Assembly (NCBI GenBank): GCA_963759235.1 | Contig: CAVWYO010000011.1 | Span: 1-64,000 of the forward strand | Direction: 5' to 3' | Source: Bauldia sp963759235 | GTDB lineage: Bacteria; Pseudomonadota; Alphaproteobacteria; Rhizobiales; Kaistiaceae | Length of the DNA: 64,000 nucleotides | In this document: positions 55,708 to 64,000 of the stretch, in pieces | How positions within the stretch are numbered: the first letter of the stretch is position 1 | Layout: each line of letters opens with the position of its first letter | The notes under the pieces: generated by a model | What the model saw: the letters and a program-made list of their open reading frames with translations, nothing else | What the model was told of the DNA's origin: nothing | Database searches by the model: none | Position numbers and translations under genes: made by a program

Positions 55708-56596
55708 CTAGATGAACAGTGGCGTGACCAGCGAGAAGTCGTGATGAGAGAGATTCAGATGGGCGTCGACCTTGCCGAACTTGATCTGGTCGGTACCGCC
55801 GGCGCCGTCGCTGTCGTAATAGAGCGATCCGCTGCTTTTGTCGTAGATCAGGTGGTCGTTGCCGTCGTGGGCATGCGTTCCGATGCGAAACTCGCCCGCC
55901 TTGACGGTGCCGCCATGGCCAAATGCGATGAACTCTTGCTTGTTCAGTTCAAAGTGGTCGTGCCCGACCTGGAAGTCGGTGACGACGCCGACGCCGTCGA
56001 GAGAGAAAAAGTGGAAGGTGTCGTCGCCCGGCCCGCCGGTGAGCTTGTCTTTGCCGCTGAAGGCGTAAAGCAAGTCGGCCCCTTTGCCACCGATGAGCAC
56101 ATCATTCCCTTCGCCGCCTGTGAGGTAGTCTTTCCCCTTGCCACCCTCGATGTGATCATTCCCGCCCGTGCCATGGACCGAGTTCGTCTCCTTTGCCGGC
56201 CTTGATAACGTCCGCAAAATCACCGGCCCAGATGATGTCGTCCTGCGCGGATCCGGCGATGTTCATCGGCCCCGGCTGGAGGAGGGCGAGGAGCAGGTAC
56301 GATTGCCCGCCGGCATTTTGGATCCCCTCCAGGAAGGTGTGAAAATCAAGATTGTATCCCGATGCGTCGAGCGTCAGCACTCCTTGCTGGAACAGATGAA
56401 AGCCGGTGATGGTGCCGGCCGAAACCGGGTGGCCGGAAAAGTCACCGTCGAAGACAAGCTTGATCGAGCCGGCCTTGACCGTGAAGTGATCGGCGCTCGA
56501 CTTTGAAATATTGCCGTCATTCAGCACATCCGACAGCGCATCGGTTCGCGACTGACCGGCCCCGTGCGGGTTGTCCATCTTCCATTTGATGGCCAT
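55708..56596 (-). CDS. RTX-type calcium-binding protein, split by a one-base frameshift
   Basis: Read as two frames. The 5' part (56596 to about 56181) has an unrecognised beta-rich domain ending in IAGSAQDDIIWAGDFADVI. The 3' part to 55708 has RTX repeats (GTGGNDHIEGGKGKD, GGEGNDVLIGGKG, GGPGDD) and the C-terminal region FRIGTHAHDGNDHLIYDK...LYYDSDGAGG...LNLSHHDFSLV shared with the protein at the window's left end. Removing one base from GAGTTC (56180-56185, plus strand) joins them to 295 residues with an unbroken run KAGKGDDSVHGTGGND. Likely exported by type I secretion; none is encoded nearby. GGGAG precedes the ATG. Confidence 0.82.
56180..56185 (-). other. Single-base frameshift site (GAACTC for GACTC on the coding strand)
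   Basis: On the coding strand GAC-GAACTC-GG should read GAC-GACTC-GG; dropping one A restores the RTX repeat and a GACTC CcrM-type site. Confidence 0.75.
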
Positions 56597-56794
56597 GGGC
56601 GTTCTCCCGAAAAAAGCAGGCCTTCGCGCGACCGTCGCGCGACTAGGCATGATCTCCGGTAACACGCCACATATTCCGTATCAGTGACGGAGATCACAAG
56701 TACATATCGTATTTTTTTCGGATCGACAAAGGGCGCACGCCAGATGGTCCCGCGCAAAACTCGCCCGGCGGTGGGGAGGTCGGGCGTAGGCCGG

Positions 56795-57460
56795 CTACAT
56801 GATCCCGGTTCTGGCGAAGATCGTCTCGGTCGGCTCGCCTGCTTCGATCATGCGGCGGACGGTATCCTCGCCATCGACCTTGGCGAGGGCGTTGCGGATG
56901 ACGTCCGCGACCGCTGCCGCCGGGATCACAACAACTCCGTCGATGTCGCCGACCACGACGTCGCCGGGAGCGACACGCGTGCCATTGGCAAAGCCGACGG
57001 GACAGCGGAAATCGATGACGCTGCCACGGTCGCGCTGGTCTTGGGCGTAGGGGCCGCGCGAGAAGACCGGGAAGCCGAGCCGTGCGATCTCGCCGGTGTC
57101 GCGATGATAGCCTTCCAGAACAGCTCCGGCCGCCTCGAGATGCATCGCACGGAGGCTCATCAGCCCGCCCCACAAGGCGTAGTCCGGCGAGCCGCCGGCA
57201 GTCACATAGACCTCGTTGGGCTTGAGGTCGTCGAGGGCGCGGAACAACAATCCGTAAGCCTCCGATTTGCCGTTTTCGCCCGCACTCACATCGGCTACCT
57301 GTACCGGCATGGCCCGCCCGACGATGATCGTTTCGGGGCGAATTGCGCGGATTTCCGGCGGCAGGAATTGCCGGTTCAGTCCCGCGGCGTCCATCACGTC
57401 GCCGATCACCGCGGTGAACAGGCGGTCGCGGATGATGGCGAAGAGCTCTTTGTCGGTCAT
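56795..57460 (-). CDS. RraA family protein (HMG aldolase / oxaloacetate decarboxylase-like)
   Basis: 221 residues: VIGDVMDAAGLNRQFLP, then YVTAGGSPDYALWGGLMSLRAMHLEAAGAVLEGYHRDTGEI (keeping the Arg-Asp catalytic pair) and VVGDIDGVVVIP. Members split 4-hydroxy-4-methyl-2-oxoglutarate and decarboxylate oxaloacetate; the RNase E inhibitor RraA shares the fold. Metabolic role more likely. Confidence 0.85.
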   Translation of the reverse strand: MTDKELFAIIRDRLFTAVIGDVMDAAGLNRQFLPPEIRAIRPETIIVGRAMPVQVADVSAGENGKSEAYGLLFRALDDLKPNEVYVTAGGSPDYALWGGLMSLRAMHLEAAGAVLEGYHRDTGEIARLGFPVFSRGPYAQDQRDRGSVIDFRCPVGFANGTRVAPGDVVVGDIDGVVVIPAAAVADVIRNALAKVDGEDTVRRMIEAGEPTETIFARTGIM

Positions 57461-57527
57461 CGTGGTACTCCCGGACCGCCGGTGGCGGCCATCTGTGGCG
57501 CGTAGCTTTCGAGGATGCGGGGAACGC

Positions 57528-58340
57528 TCAGTCCGGCCCGTCCAGCGCATCCTTCAGTGTCAGAAAATCGCGCCAGGCGAAGCGCTTGTGGAGGGGCTGG
57601 CGGAGGAGATAGGCCGGATGGAGCGTCGGCAGGGCGCGGATCCGGCGCTTGCCGGTGTCGTACTCGCGCCAGCGCCCCCTCAGCCTGAGGATGCCCTCCG
57701 GGCTGTCGAGCAGTTCGCTCGCCGCCGCGCCGCCGAGAAGCACCAGGAAGTCGGGGTCGGCGAGCTCGATCTGACGTTCGATGAACGGGCGGCAGACCGC
57801 GGTCTCCTGCGGCGTCGGGCGGCGATTGCCCGGCGGCCGCCACGGCACGATGTTGGCGATATAGACGGCGGTGCGGTCGAGGCCGATCGCGGCGAGCATC
57901 CGGTCGAGGAGTTGCCCCGACCGGCCGACGAAGGGCAGGCCCTGGATGTCTTCGTCGCGGCCCGGCCCTTCGCCGACGAGCATGACGCGCGCGGCCGGAT
58001 TGCCGTCGGCGAAAACAAGTTGCGTGGCGGTAAGGCGGAGATTGCATCCTTCGAAACGGTCGAGCGCGGCGCGCAGTTCATCCAACGTGGTGGCGGCCTT
58101 CGCAATGTCGCGCGCTTCGCGGGCGGTCTCGTCGGTCGGCGGGACCGGCGCCGGCCGATGCGAGGCGCGGGGAGGCGAGGCGAGGGGAGGCGGCAACCGT
58201 GGCGCTTCCGGCTTCGGCGGTTCTGGAGGCCGCGCGGCCAGCCGATCGACAGCATGCTCGTCGAGGGCGATGTCGACACCCATCTCGGAATACCATGCGA
58301 TGAGTGCCGCGGCAGCGTCCGTGCCGGGGTCGATGGCCAT
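57528..58340 (-). CDS. Uracil-DNA glycosylase (family 4/SPE type)
   Basis: 270 residues. An N-terminal Pro-rich region (1-75) precedes the glycosylase: VMLVGEGPGRDEDIQGLPFVGRSGQLLDRML, IANIVPWRPPGNRRPTPQE and LPTLHPAYLLR. Only part of the family's [4Fe-4S] cysteine set is visible (one in EGCNL, one in AVCRPF; the CRPPGNR cysteine is Trp here). It removes uracil from DNA. ATG 58340; GTG 58346 possible. Confidence 0.88.
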   Translation of the reverse strand: MAIDPGTDAAAALIAWYSEMGVDIALDEHAVDRLAARPPEPPKPEAPRLPPPLASPPRASHRPAPVPPTDETAREARDIAKAATTLDELRAALDRFEGCNLRLTATQLVFADGNPAARVMLVGEGPGRDEDIQGLPFVGRSGQLLDRMLAAIGLDRTAVYIANIVPWRPPGNRRPTPQETAVCRPFIERQIELADPDFLVLLGGAAASELLDSPEGILRLRGRWREYDTGKRRIRALPTLHPAYLLRQPLHKRFAWRDFLTLKDALDGPD

Positions 58341-58486
58341 GATCACGTTCTCGTGGTCGGCGGGAACGACGACTCCGCCCTATCTTTCGCAGGGTAGACG
58401 GCGGGCCGGCGGGCGCAAGGAGTAGATCGCGACGGGAGCCGAAAGAGCATTCCCGGTTTGAAACGCTCTCGAGCTGGAGACATCCC

Positions 58487-59911
58487 ATGAAACGACACGC
58501 AATGATGGCGTTCGCTTCAACGGCCGTTGTTCTGGTTTGCTCGGGTCAACTCCTGGCGGCGGGCGACACCATGACGGCCGACAGCGTGGCCGCCGACAAG
58601 ATCGCGAGCGACGCACCCAACGGCACCGACACTATCCTTACCGGGAGCGCGGCCTTCGGGGGCTGGCAGGACAGCAATCCGGGTGTGTGGCGCCTGATCA
58701 AGCCGGCCGATCTGCCAGCGCCATTCGTGACCAGATCGGCGAGCAACGCTCCGGGCATCACGACGCGTCCAGCCGACGCAAAGCCGAAGGTCCCCAGCGG
58801 TTTCGCGGTCGATTTCGTCGCCAGCGACTTCCAGGAGCCGCGGGTGATCGCCACCGCGCCGAACGGCGACCTCTTCGTCGCCGACAGCGCCACGAACGAG
58901 ATTCGCGTGCTGCGCGTCGCGGCAGGGGAAGCCAAGCCGGCGGAGGACACCGTTTTCGCGTCGGACCTCAACCGGCCCTACGGCATCGCCTTCTATCCGC
59001 TCGGGCCGAATCCGCAGTGGGTCTATGTCGGCAACACCGACAGCGTTGTCCGGTTTCCGTACACGAACGGCGATCTGAAGGCCTCCGGCCGCGCCGAGGT
59101 GATCGTCCCCAGGCTACCGACCAGATACCATTGGACCCGCGACATCGCCTTCTCGCAGGACAGCAAGAAGCTATTCGTCGCGGTCGGCTCCGGCTCCAAT
59201 ATCGCCGAAGATGTCAACGGCGCCCCCTCGGGCGGTGTCGACCAGTTTGCGAAGAACCATCCGCTCGGCGCCGTGTGGGGGGCGGAAGCGGATCGCGCCG
59301 ACGTGCTGATGTTCAACCCCGACGGCTCGGGCAAGCAGGTCTTCGCCACCGGCATCCGCAACTGCTCGGGCCTGACCATCCAGCCGCAGACCGGCGACCT
59401 CTGGTGCGTCACCAACGAGCGCGACGGGCTCGGCGACAACCTGCCGCCGGACTACGCCACCCACGTTCAACAGGCGCACTTCTACGGCTGGCCGTGGTTC
59501 TACATCGGCGATCATCAGGACCCGCGCGCGCCGCTCAAGGGCCAGCGCCCGGATCTGGCCAATCAGGTCACCGTGCCGGACGTACTGTTTCAGGCGCACT
59601 CGGCGCCGCTCGACATCGCCTTCTATGACGGCAACAACTTCCCCGCCGAATACAAGGGGGACGCCTTCGTCGCCATGCACGGCTCGTGGAATCGCGGCAA
59701 GCGGACCGGCTACAAGATCGTCCGCCTGAAGTTCGCCAACGGCCAACCCACTGGCGCATATGAGGATTTCGTCACGGGATTCGTATTGGGAGACGACGAT
59801 GTGTGGGGGCGGCCGGTGGGGGTCACGGTCGGCAAGGACGGCTCGCTGTTCTTCACCGAGGACGGCTCCGGCACCGTCTGGCGGGTCGCCAGCACGGCGA
59901 AGCCCTCGTAG
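58487..59911 (+). CDS. PQQ-dependent sugar dehydrogenase (L-sorbosone dehydrogenase-like)
   Basis: 474 residues with a signal peptide (ending LLAAGD). Six-bladed propeller of the sorbosone/glucose dehydrogenase type: ATAPNGDLFVADSATNEIRVLR, GIRNCSGLTIQPQTGDLWCVTNERDGLGDNLPPDY, and AFVAMHGSWNRGKRTGYKIVRL. Periplasmic oxidation of a sugar or aldehyde is inferred. An ATG follows GCTGGAGACATCCC. Confidence 0.85.
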   Translation: MKRHAMMAFASTAVVLVCSGQLLAAGDTMTADSVAADKIASDAPNGTDTILTGSAAFGGWQDSNPGVWRLIKPADLPAPFVTRSASNAPGITTRPADAKPKVPSGFAVDFVASDFQEPRVIATAPNGDLFVADSATNEIRVLRVAAGEAKPAEDTVFASDLNRPYGIAFYPLGPNPQWVYVGNTDSVVRFPYTNGDLKASGRAEVIVPRLPTRYHWTRDIAFSQDSKKLFVAVGSGSNIAEDVNGAPSGGVDQFAKNHPLGAVWGAEADRADVLMFNPDGSGKQVFATGIRNCSGLTIQPQTGDLWCVTNERDGLGDNLPPDYATHVQQAHFYGWPWFYIGDHQDPRAPLKGQRPDLANQVTVPDVLFQAHSAPLDIAFYDGNNFPAEYKGDAFVAMHGSWNRGKRTGYKIVRLKFANGQPTGAYEDFVTGFVLGDDDVWGRPVGVTVGKDGSLFFTEDGSGTVWRVASTAKPS

Positions 59912-60029
59912 AATAGTTAAGCTTTTTCATAGACTTAGTCCCGGCGGCTGCCGGAGGCTTTCCTCTCAATTCGGCGCGCCGGCACTTCGCGCTTTCCCGC
60001 CGCGGCGGGACGATGTAACCCGGTCACTC

Positions 60030-61697
60030 ATGGCCAAGAACCCCTCCCGGAACGCTGCGGGCGCCTCGCGAAACATCGCGGACGGGCGCGCGGCATATGG
60101 CGGACGCGCGTGGGCGGAGTCGTATCGGCTGCTGTCTCAGGCCGACGAGACATCGCCGCTCGCCGTCGAGGATGTCGAGCGGCTGGCATGGTCGGCGGCG
60201 CTGCTCGGGCGCGACGAGGAGCTGCTCCGGCTCCTCGACCGGCTCCATCATACCCACCTCGATGCCGGCGACTGCCTGCCGGCGGCGCGGGCCGCCTTCT
60301 GGCTCGGCATGCGCCTCTTCGCGCTCGGCGAAGCCGGCCAGGCGAGCGGCTGGCTGACCCGTGCCCAGCGCCTGGTCGAGCGCGACGGCCGCGACTGCGC
60401 CGAGACCGGCTACCTGCTCCTGCCGGTCGTCCAGCGAAGCCTGATGGCCGGAAACCTGGAGACCGCCCGCGCCGCCGCGGCGAGCGCGGCGATGATCGGC
60501 GATCGTTTCGCCGAAGGCGATCTGGTCGCCTTCGCCCGCAGCCTCGAGGGCCGCTGCCTGCTCCGCCAGGGGCGGATCGAGGAGGGCCTCGTCCTCCTCG
60601 ACGAGGCGATGGTGGCGGTGACGGCGGGCGAACTGTCGGCCATCGTCACCGGTCTCGTCTACTGCACGGTGATCGCCAGCTGCCACCAGGCCTATGTGCT
60701 CGACCGGGCGCGCGAATGGACGGCCGCGCTCGCCGCATGGTGCGACGCCCAGCCCGACCTCGTCACCTTCACCAGCAGTTGCCTGGTGCATCGCGCCGAG
60801 GTCCTCAAGCTCAACGGCGCCTGGGGCGAGGCGATCGCCGAGGCGCGCCGCGCCGCCGAACGCGCCGCGCTGATCATCGACGGCGAGGCGTCGGCCGAGG
60901 CCTTCTATCAGGAAGGGGAAATTCACCGCCTGCGCGGCGCCTATGCGGCGGCCGAGGCGGCTTACCGCAACGCCAGCCACTCCGGCAGGGAGCCGCAACC
61001 CGGCCTCGCGCTGCTTCGCGTCGCGCAAGGCCGCGCCAAGGCCGGCGCGGCGGCGATGCGGCGCGTGGTCGACGCCGCCTCCGACCGGCTTCAGCGCGCC
61101 GGGCTATTGCCGGCCTATGTCGAGGTCCTGCTCGCCGCCGGCGACGTCGAGGGCGCGCGTCGCGGCAGCCGCGAACTGGAGGAGATCGCGGCGGCTCTCG
61201 ACATCGCCGTCCTCGGCGCCGTCGCCGCCCATGCGCGCGGCGCGGTCCTCCTCGCCGAGGGCGAGGCGGCCGGCGCGCTCGGGCCGCTTCGCCAGGCCTT
61301 CTCGGTGTGGCAGCAGGTGGGGGCGCCGTATCTTGCCGCGAGGCTGCGGGTGATGGTCGGGCTCGCCTGCCGCGGGCTCGGCGACGAGGACGGCGCCGGC
61401 CTCGAATTCGACGCGGCGCGGGCGGTGTTCGGCGACCTCGGGGCGGCACCCGACGTGGCGAGGGTCGATGCGCTCCGCGCCGGCGGCCAATCCGCGGGGC
61501 AGGCGAACGGCCTGACGCCGCGCGAGCGCCAGGTCTTGGCTCTGGTCGCCGGCGGCAAGACCAACAAGGCGATCGCCGGCGCGCTCGGCTTGAGCGAAAA
61601 GACGGTCGACCGCCACCTCAGCAACATCCTGACCAAGCTCGACGTTCCGTCGCGCGCCGCGGCGACCGCCTATGCCTACCAGCACAAGCTGATTTGA
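60030..61697 (+). CDS. LuxR family regulator with TPR-like N-terminus
   Basis: 555 residues. The last ~65 are the LuxR helix-turn-helix (LTPRERQVLALVAGGKTNKAIAGALGLSEKTVDRHLSNILTKLDV). Residues 15-480 form Ala-rich helical hairpins resembling TPR repeats; no phospho-receiver or ATPase domain is seen. Such proteins act as one-component regulators. Target unknown. Confidence 0.82.
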   Translation: MAKNPSRNAAGASRNIADGRAAYGGRAWAESYRLLSQADETSPLAVEDVERLAWSAALLGRDEELLRLLDRLHHTHLDAGDCLPAARAAFWLGMRLFALGEAGQASGWLTRAQRLVERDGRDCAETGYLLLPVVQRSLMAGNLETARAAAASAAMIGDRFAEGDLVAFARSLEGRCLLRQGRIEEGLVLLDEAMVAVTAGELSAIVTGLVYCTVIASCHQAYVLDRAREWTAALAAWCDAQPDLVTFTSSCLVHRAEVLKLNGAWGEAIAEARRAAERAALIIDGEASAEAFYQEGEIHRLRGAYAAAEAAYRNASHSGREPQPGLALLRVAQGRAKAGAAAMRRVVDAASDRLQRAGLLPAYVEVLLAAGDVEGARRGSRELEEIAAALDIAVLGAVAAHARGAVLLAEGEAAGALGPLRQAFSVWQQVGAPYLAARLRVMVGLACRGLGDEDGAGLEFDAARAVFGDLGAAPDVARVDALRAGGQSAGQANGLTPRERQVLALVAGGKTNKAIAGALGLSEKTVDRHLSNILTKLDVPSRAAATAYAYQHKLI

Positions 61698-61822
61698 GGA
61701 GGTTCGGAGGGCGGGGGCTCGATTCGCGTCGGACTCTATTGCCGAAACCCCGGCTCCGATTTCGCCTGCGGGCGGCGGAGCCGACACTGCGCCATCCCTT
61801 TTCCGTTTCTCCGGATGACCCC

Positions 61823-62680
61823 TTAGCGGAAGGGCGGCCGACCCGGCCGCTCCGGTGGCATGCCGTTCACCCGAAGGCTGCGAAGGTCCGAGGCAATGAT
61901 TTCGTCAATCGCCTCAGGCGTAAGGTCGAGGTCGCCGCGCGCCGCCATAAGCATGCGACCCGCCAGCCTGTCGAAACGGCCGGACGCGATCTCGACGCTG
62001 AGACGAGCGGCGAGCGTCGGCGGGACGTCGATGCCTTTTTCGAACCATCCGGCGACATCCGGCAGGTAGGTCTGCCCGGCCTCGCTGGTGAGCTGATAGT
62101 CGGTCATCGCCGTCTTCACGAGACCGGGATCCATCGCGAACATGAGCACGCCGGTTCCGGCGAGCGAGTCCGAAACGCTCTCGGTGAAGCGAAGAATTCC
62201 CGCCTTGCCGGTGGCGTAGCCGGAACCGTAGGGAAAGGAGCTGGCTGTGCCGCCGCCGGCCATGTTGATGATGCGACCGCGCTTCCGGCCGATCATTCCC
62301 GGCAGTACGGCGCGGCAGACGTTGAACGATCCGCGGATGGTGATCTCGACGTCACGCCACCACGCCGCCGGATCGACCTCCCAGATCGGGCCGATCGCTC
62401 CGAAGGCAGCGGCGGCGTTCGTGACGACGCTCACCGGGCCGAGCTCGGACCCAATCGCTGCAACAAGCGCTGCGACGTCGTCCAGCCGAGTGACATCGGC
62501 GGGATAGGCGCGGGCGACGCCGCCTTCCCCGGCGACCTCTGCCGCCACCGCACGAATTTCGGCCTCGTTGCGCGCCAGCAAGGCCACGCTGGCGCCCTCG
62601 CGCGCCTGCGTGAGCGCGATCTCCCGGCCGATGCCGCGGCTGGCGCCCGTCACGATGGCCACTTCGCCGATCAGCTTCAT
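61823..62680 (-). CDS. Short-chain dehydrogenase/reductase
   Basis: 285 residues: TGASRGIG cofactor site (11-18), the structural NNAG motif changed to TNAAA, and catalytic YATGK with the Ser about 13 residues before. NADP is likely from the Arg after the Gly-rich loop. It is beside, and codirectional with, the GntR gene. Confidence 0.87.
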   Translation of the reverse strand: MKLIGEVAIVTGASRGIGREIALTQAREGASVALLARNEAEIRAVAAEVAGEGGVARAYPADVTRLDDVAALVAAIGSELGPVSVVTNAAAAFGAIGPIWEVDPAAWWRDVEITIRGSFNVCRAVLPGMIGRKRGRIINMAGGGTASSFPYGSGYATGKAGILRFTESVSDSLAGTGVLMFAMDPGLVKTAMTDYQLTSEAGQTYLPDVAGWFEKGIDVPPTLAARLSVEIASGRFDRLAGRMLMAARGDLDLTPEAIDEIIASDLRSLRVNGMPPERPGRPPFR

Positions 62681-62725
62681 CCCTGTTTCTCCGCTGCTAC
62701 TGCCGGCCGATTTGAAAGTGGCCAG

Positions 62726-63667
62726 CTACGCGATCTCCGCTGCGGCACGCCGCCGCCTCGCCTTCGTGGCGGCCGGATCATGCCCCGACGTGGACCGCAA
62801 CAAGGTCTCTTTCGCCGACGACAAATGGGCACGACAAGCGAGTTCGACGATGGAGACATTGTGGCTGAACAGGGCTTCGATGTAGGTGAGGTGCTCGCGA
62901 ATCGCGACCTCGTTGCGCTGCCGTTCGTCGCGTTTGTTCCACTGGTAGTGGTAGTGGAAGATCATTGTGATGACATCGTAGAAGTCGTCGATGAACCGGT
63001 TTGGCTCAGCTGAATTGATGAGCCTGTGGAACCGGCTGTCGAGGTCGGAGAAGTCATGGTAGCGGTCGTCGACCTCGCTGAGCAGACATTCGTGTTCGAC
63101 GCGCAGCGCTTCGATCTGCTGCCAGAGGGGCGAGGTTTCGGGTAGCACAGCGAAAGCCCTCGCCGATCGCAATTCGAACATCTCACGGATCTCGAAGAGT
63201 TCGAGCGCGAAGCCGGTGGTGAAGCCTTTGAAGACCCAACCGGCGTTTGGCCGTCTTTCGGTCAGCCCAAAACGCTGGAACCGATTGAGGAACTCGCGAA
63301 TGCCGGTCGTTGCGACGCCGAATTGCCGCGCCAGTTCCAGCTCATTGATCGTCGTGCCCGGGCGCGCATTGTCCCTCAGCATCCATTGCATGAAGCGTTG
63401 CTCGACCTGAGCAGCCATAGGAACAGTTTCAGAGTTGGGAAACCGCCGCATCCCCTCGGGAAGCGACCGGACAACGCGGTGCGGTGCATCGCCCTCCAGC
63501 ACGCCTCGCTCGACAAGCGTCGACAGAACCTTGCGCACGGTCGTTCGGCTGACGCCCAACCGAGCGCTCAAGGCGTTCTCAGACGGAAGAGGCTCTCCCT
63601 CCCCGAGCTTCGCGACGAGGTCGAGAGCATCATTGAAAGCGCGCTTGTAAACGGTGTCGGTCTTCAT
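62726..63667 (-). CDS. GntR/FCD regulator with two winged-helix domains
   Basis: 313 residues. A GntR winged helix at about 5-68 (PLPSENALSARLGVSRTTVRKVLSTLVERGVL) is followed by a second similar one at about 86-148 (TINELELARQFGVATTGIREFLNRFQRFGLTE). An FCD-type ligand domain fills 150-300 (LRSARAFAVLP, DLDSRFHRLIN). Two DNA-binding domains in one FCD protein is uncommon. It is divergent from a sugar-type permease that it probably controls. Confidence 0.86.
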   Translation of the reverse strand: MKTDTVYKRAFNDALDLVAKLGEGEPLPSENALSARLGVSRTTVRKVLSTLVERGVLEGDAPHRVVRSLPEGMRRFPNSETVPMAAQVEQRFMQWMLRDNARPGTTINELELARQFGVATTGIREFLNRFQRFGLTERRPNAGWVFKGFTTGFALELFEIREMFELRSARAFAVLPETSPLWQQIEALRVEHECLLSEVDDRYHDFSDLDSRFHRLINSAEPNRFIDDFYDVITMIFHYHYQWNKRDERQRNEVAIREHLTYIEALFSHNVSIVELACRAHLSSAKETLLRSTSGHDPAATKARRRRAAAEIA

Positions 63668-63754
63668 CGGGTCACGAGTATCTGTCTCTTAATCCATAAA
63701 AAACAATTTGACGAGGCGAAGGAGGCTGGTTTTTCTCTATAAGGAACAAAACGC

Positions 63755-63764
63755 CCTTGCAAGG
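63755..63764. promoter_or_regulatory. Short palindrome, possible operator
   Basis: CCTTGCAAGG overlaps the ribosome site of the permease gene. It lies in the 104-base divergent gap and could be a GntR site; evidence is only its symmetry. Confidence 0.25.
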
Positions 63765-63771
63765 TTGGGTC

Positions 63772-64000
63772 GTGACGCAGGCAATGGGGGAGGGATCGGA
63801 CGTCGACGCGCGCAGCGATGGTCGAGCTGGCGGTATTTCCGCCGTATCCCTGGGCTTGCGGCTCTTGAGCATCGGCCCGTTGCTGATCCTCATCTTGCTC
63901 GTTGCGGTGATCGGCCTGCTCACCCCCAATTTCCTCAAGCCCGGCAATCTCAGCAACATTCTCGCGCAGACCGCGGTCATCGCCATCGTCGCGATGGGTC
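63772..64000 (+). CDS. ABC transporter permease, RbsC/sugar type, 5' end only
   Basis: The first 76 residues run off the window. GTG start with AAGG nine bases upstream; ATG at 63784 is the alternative. After a polar 20-residue start comes a helix (LSIGPLLILILLVAVIGLLTP), then NFLKPGNLSNILAQTAVIAIVAMG, the usual start of RbsC-type permeases of simple-sugar importers. Divergent from gntR. Confidence 0.8.
   Translation, partial: MTQAMGEGSDVDARSDGRAGGISAVSLGLRLLSIGPLLILILLVAVIGLLTPNFLKPGNLSNILAQTAVIAIVAMG

Noticed and set aside
60110..63013. A 967-residue open frame on the plus strand
   Set aside because: It is arginine/proline-rich shadow of the LuxR gene and crosses the SDR and GntR genes on the other strand; codon pattern is that of a wrong frame in GC-rich DNA.
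63708..63743. TTGACG and TATAAG as a promoter for the RbsC-like gene
   Set aside because: The spacer is 24 bases, too long for a sigma-70 promoter.

Overview
The window is high-GC chromosomal DNA from an alphaproteobacterium, most likely of the order Hyphomicrobiales (Rhizobiales). The evidence is the purC-purS-purQ-purL-bolA-grxD order, a DUF1476 zeta-type ATPase inhibitor, a DUF6867 gene inside a liv operon, recA followed by alaS, a GAAC/GTTC-spaced LexA-like site before recA, and two copies of a rhizobial-type intergenic palindrome. No rRNA or tRNA gene, insertion sequence or CRISPR array was seen.

Layout. 1-1.4 kb: 3' end of a beta-helix/RTX-type secreted protein and a DUF6455 protein. 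1.6-3.8 kb: sirtuin cobB and a D,D-carboxypeptidase. 4.0-8.5 kb: a four-gene sugar-type ABC importer (binding protein, ATPase, two permeases). 8.6-11.2 kb: a membrane-anchored transglycosylase-like protein and small ABM and VOC proteins. 11.2-11.87 kb: a gene-free stretch carrying a duplicated repeat. 11.87-15.4 kb: an accessory island with more A+T-rich codons, holding a FAD-binding/GAF-like protein, a DUF3850 protein, a UPF0200-like P-loop kinase and a Nudix hydrolase. 15.4-17.5 kb: psuG-psuK for pseudouridine breakdown. 17.7-31.5 kb: core genes recA, alaS, icd, trmJ, murI, rpsD, grxD and bolA, with a cyclic-nucleotide-gated channel and a TetR-controlled AhpD-like gene between them. 31.5-41.5 kb: purine genes purL, purQ, purS, purC and purB; a BrnT/BrnA toxin-antitoxin pair, an exported protein and a DUF4336 protein sit among them. 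41.5-46 kb: DUF2259, rpe and a TRAP transporter. 46.4-48.5 kb: MAPEG, a hydrolase and a P1 peptidase. 48.6-54.2 kb: a complete branched-chain amino acid ABC operon. 54.3-64 kb: an MFS transporter, a second RTX protein, RraA, a uracil-DNA glycosylase, a sorbosone-type dehydrogenase, a LuxR regulator, an SDR, and a GntR regulator divergent from the first part of an RbsC-like permease.

The most telling signal is at the level of the sequence itself. Three genes (alaS, the island kinase and the second RTX gene) each carry one surplus base. In each case removing one A (T on the other strand) restores both the family motif and a GANTC site, the CcrM methylation motif of alphaproteobacteria. This points to methylation-linked sequencing error rather than true gene loss. 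The best candidates for undescribed biology are the 11.9-15.4 kb island and the toxin-antitoxin pair translationally overlapped with purL. A clear triple-operator array also lies between tetR and the AhpD-like gene.
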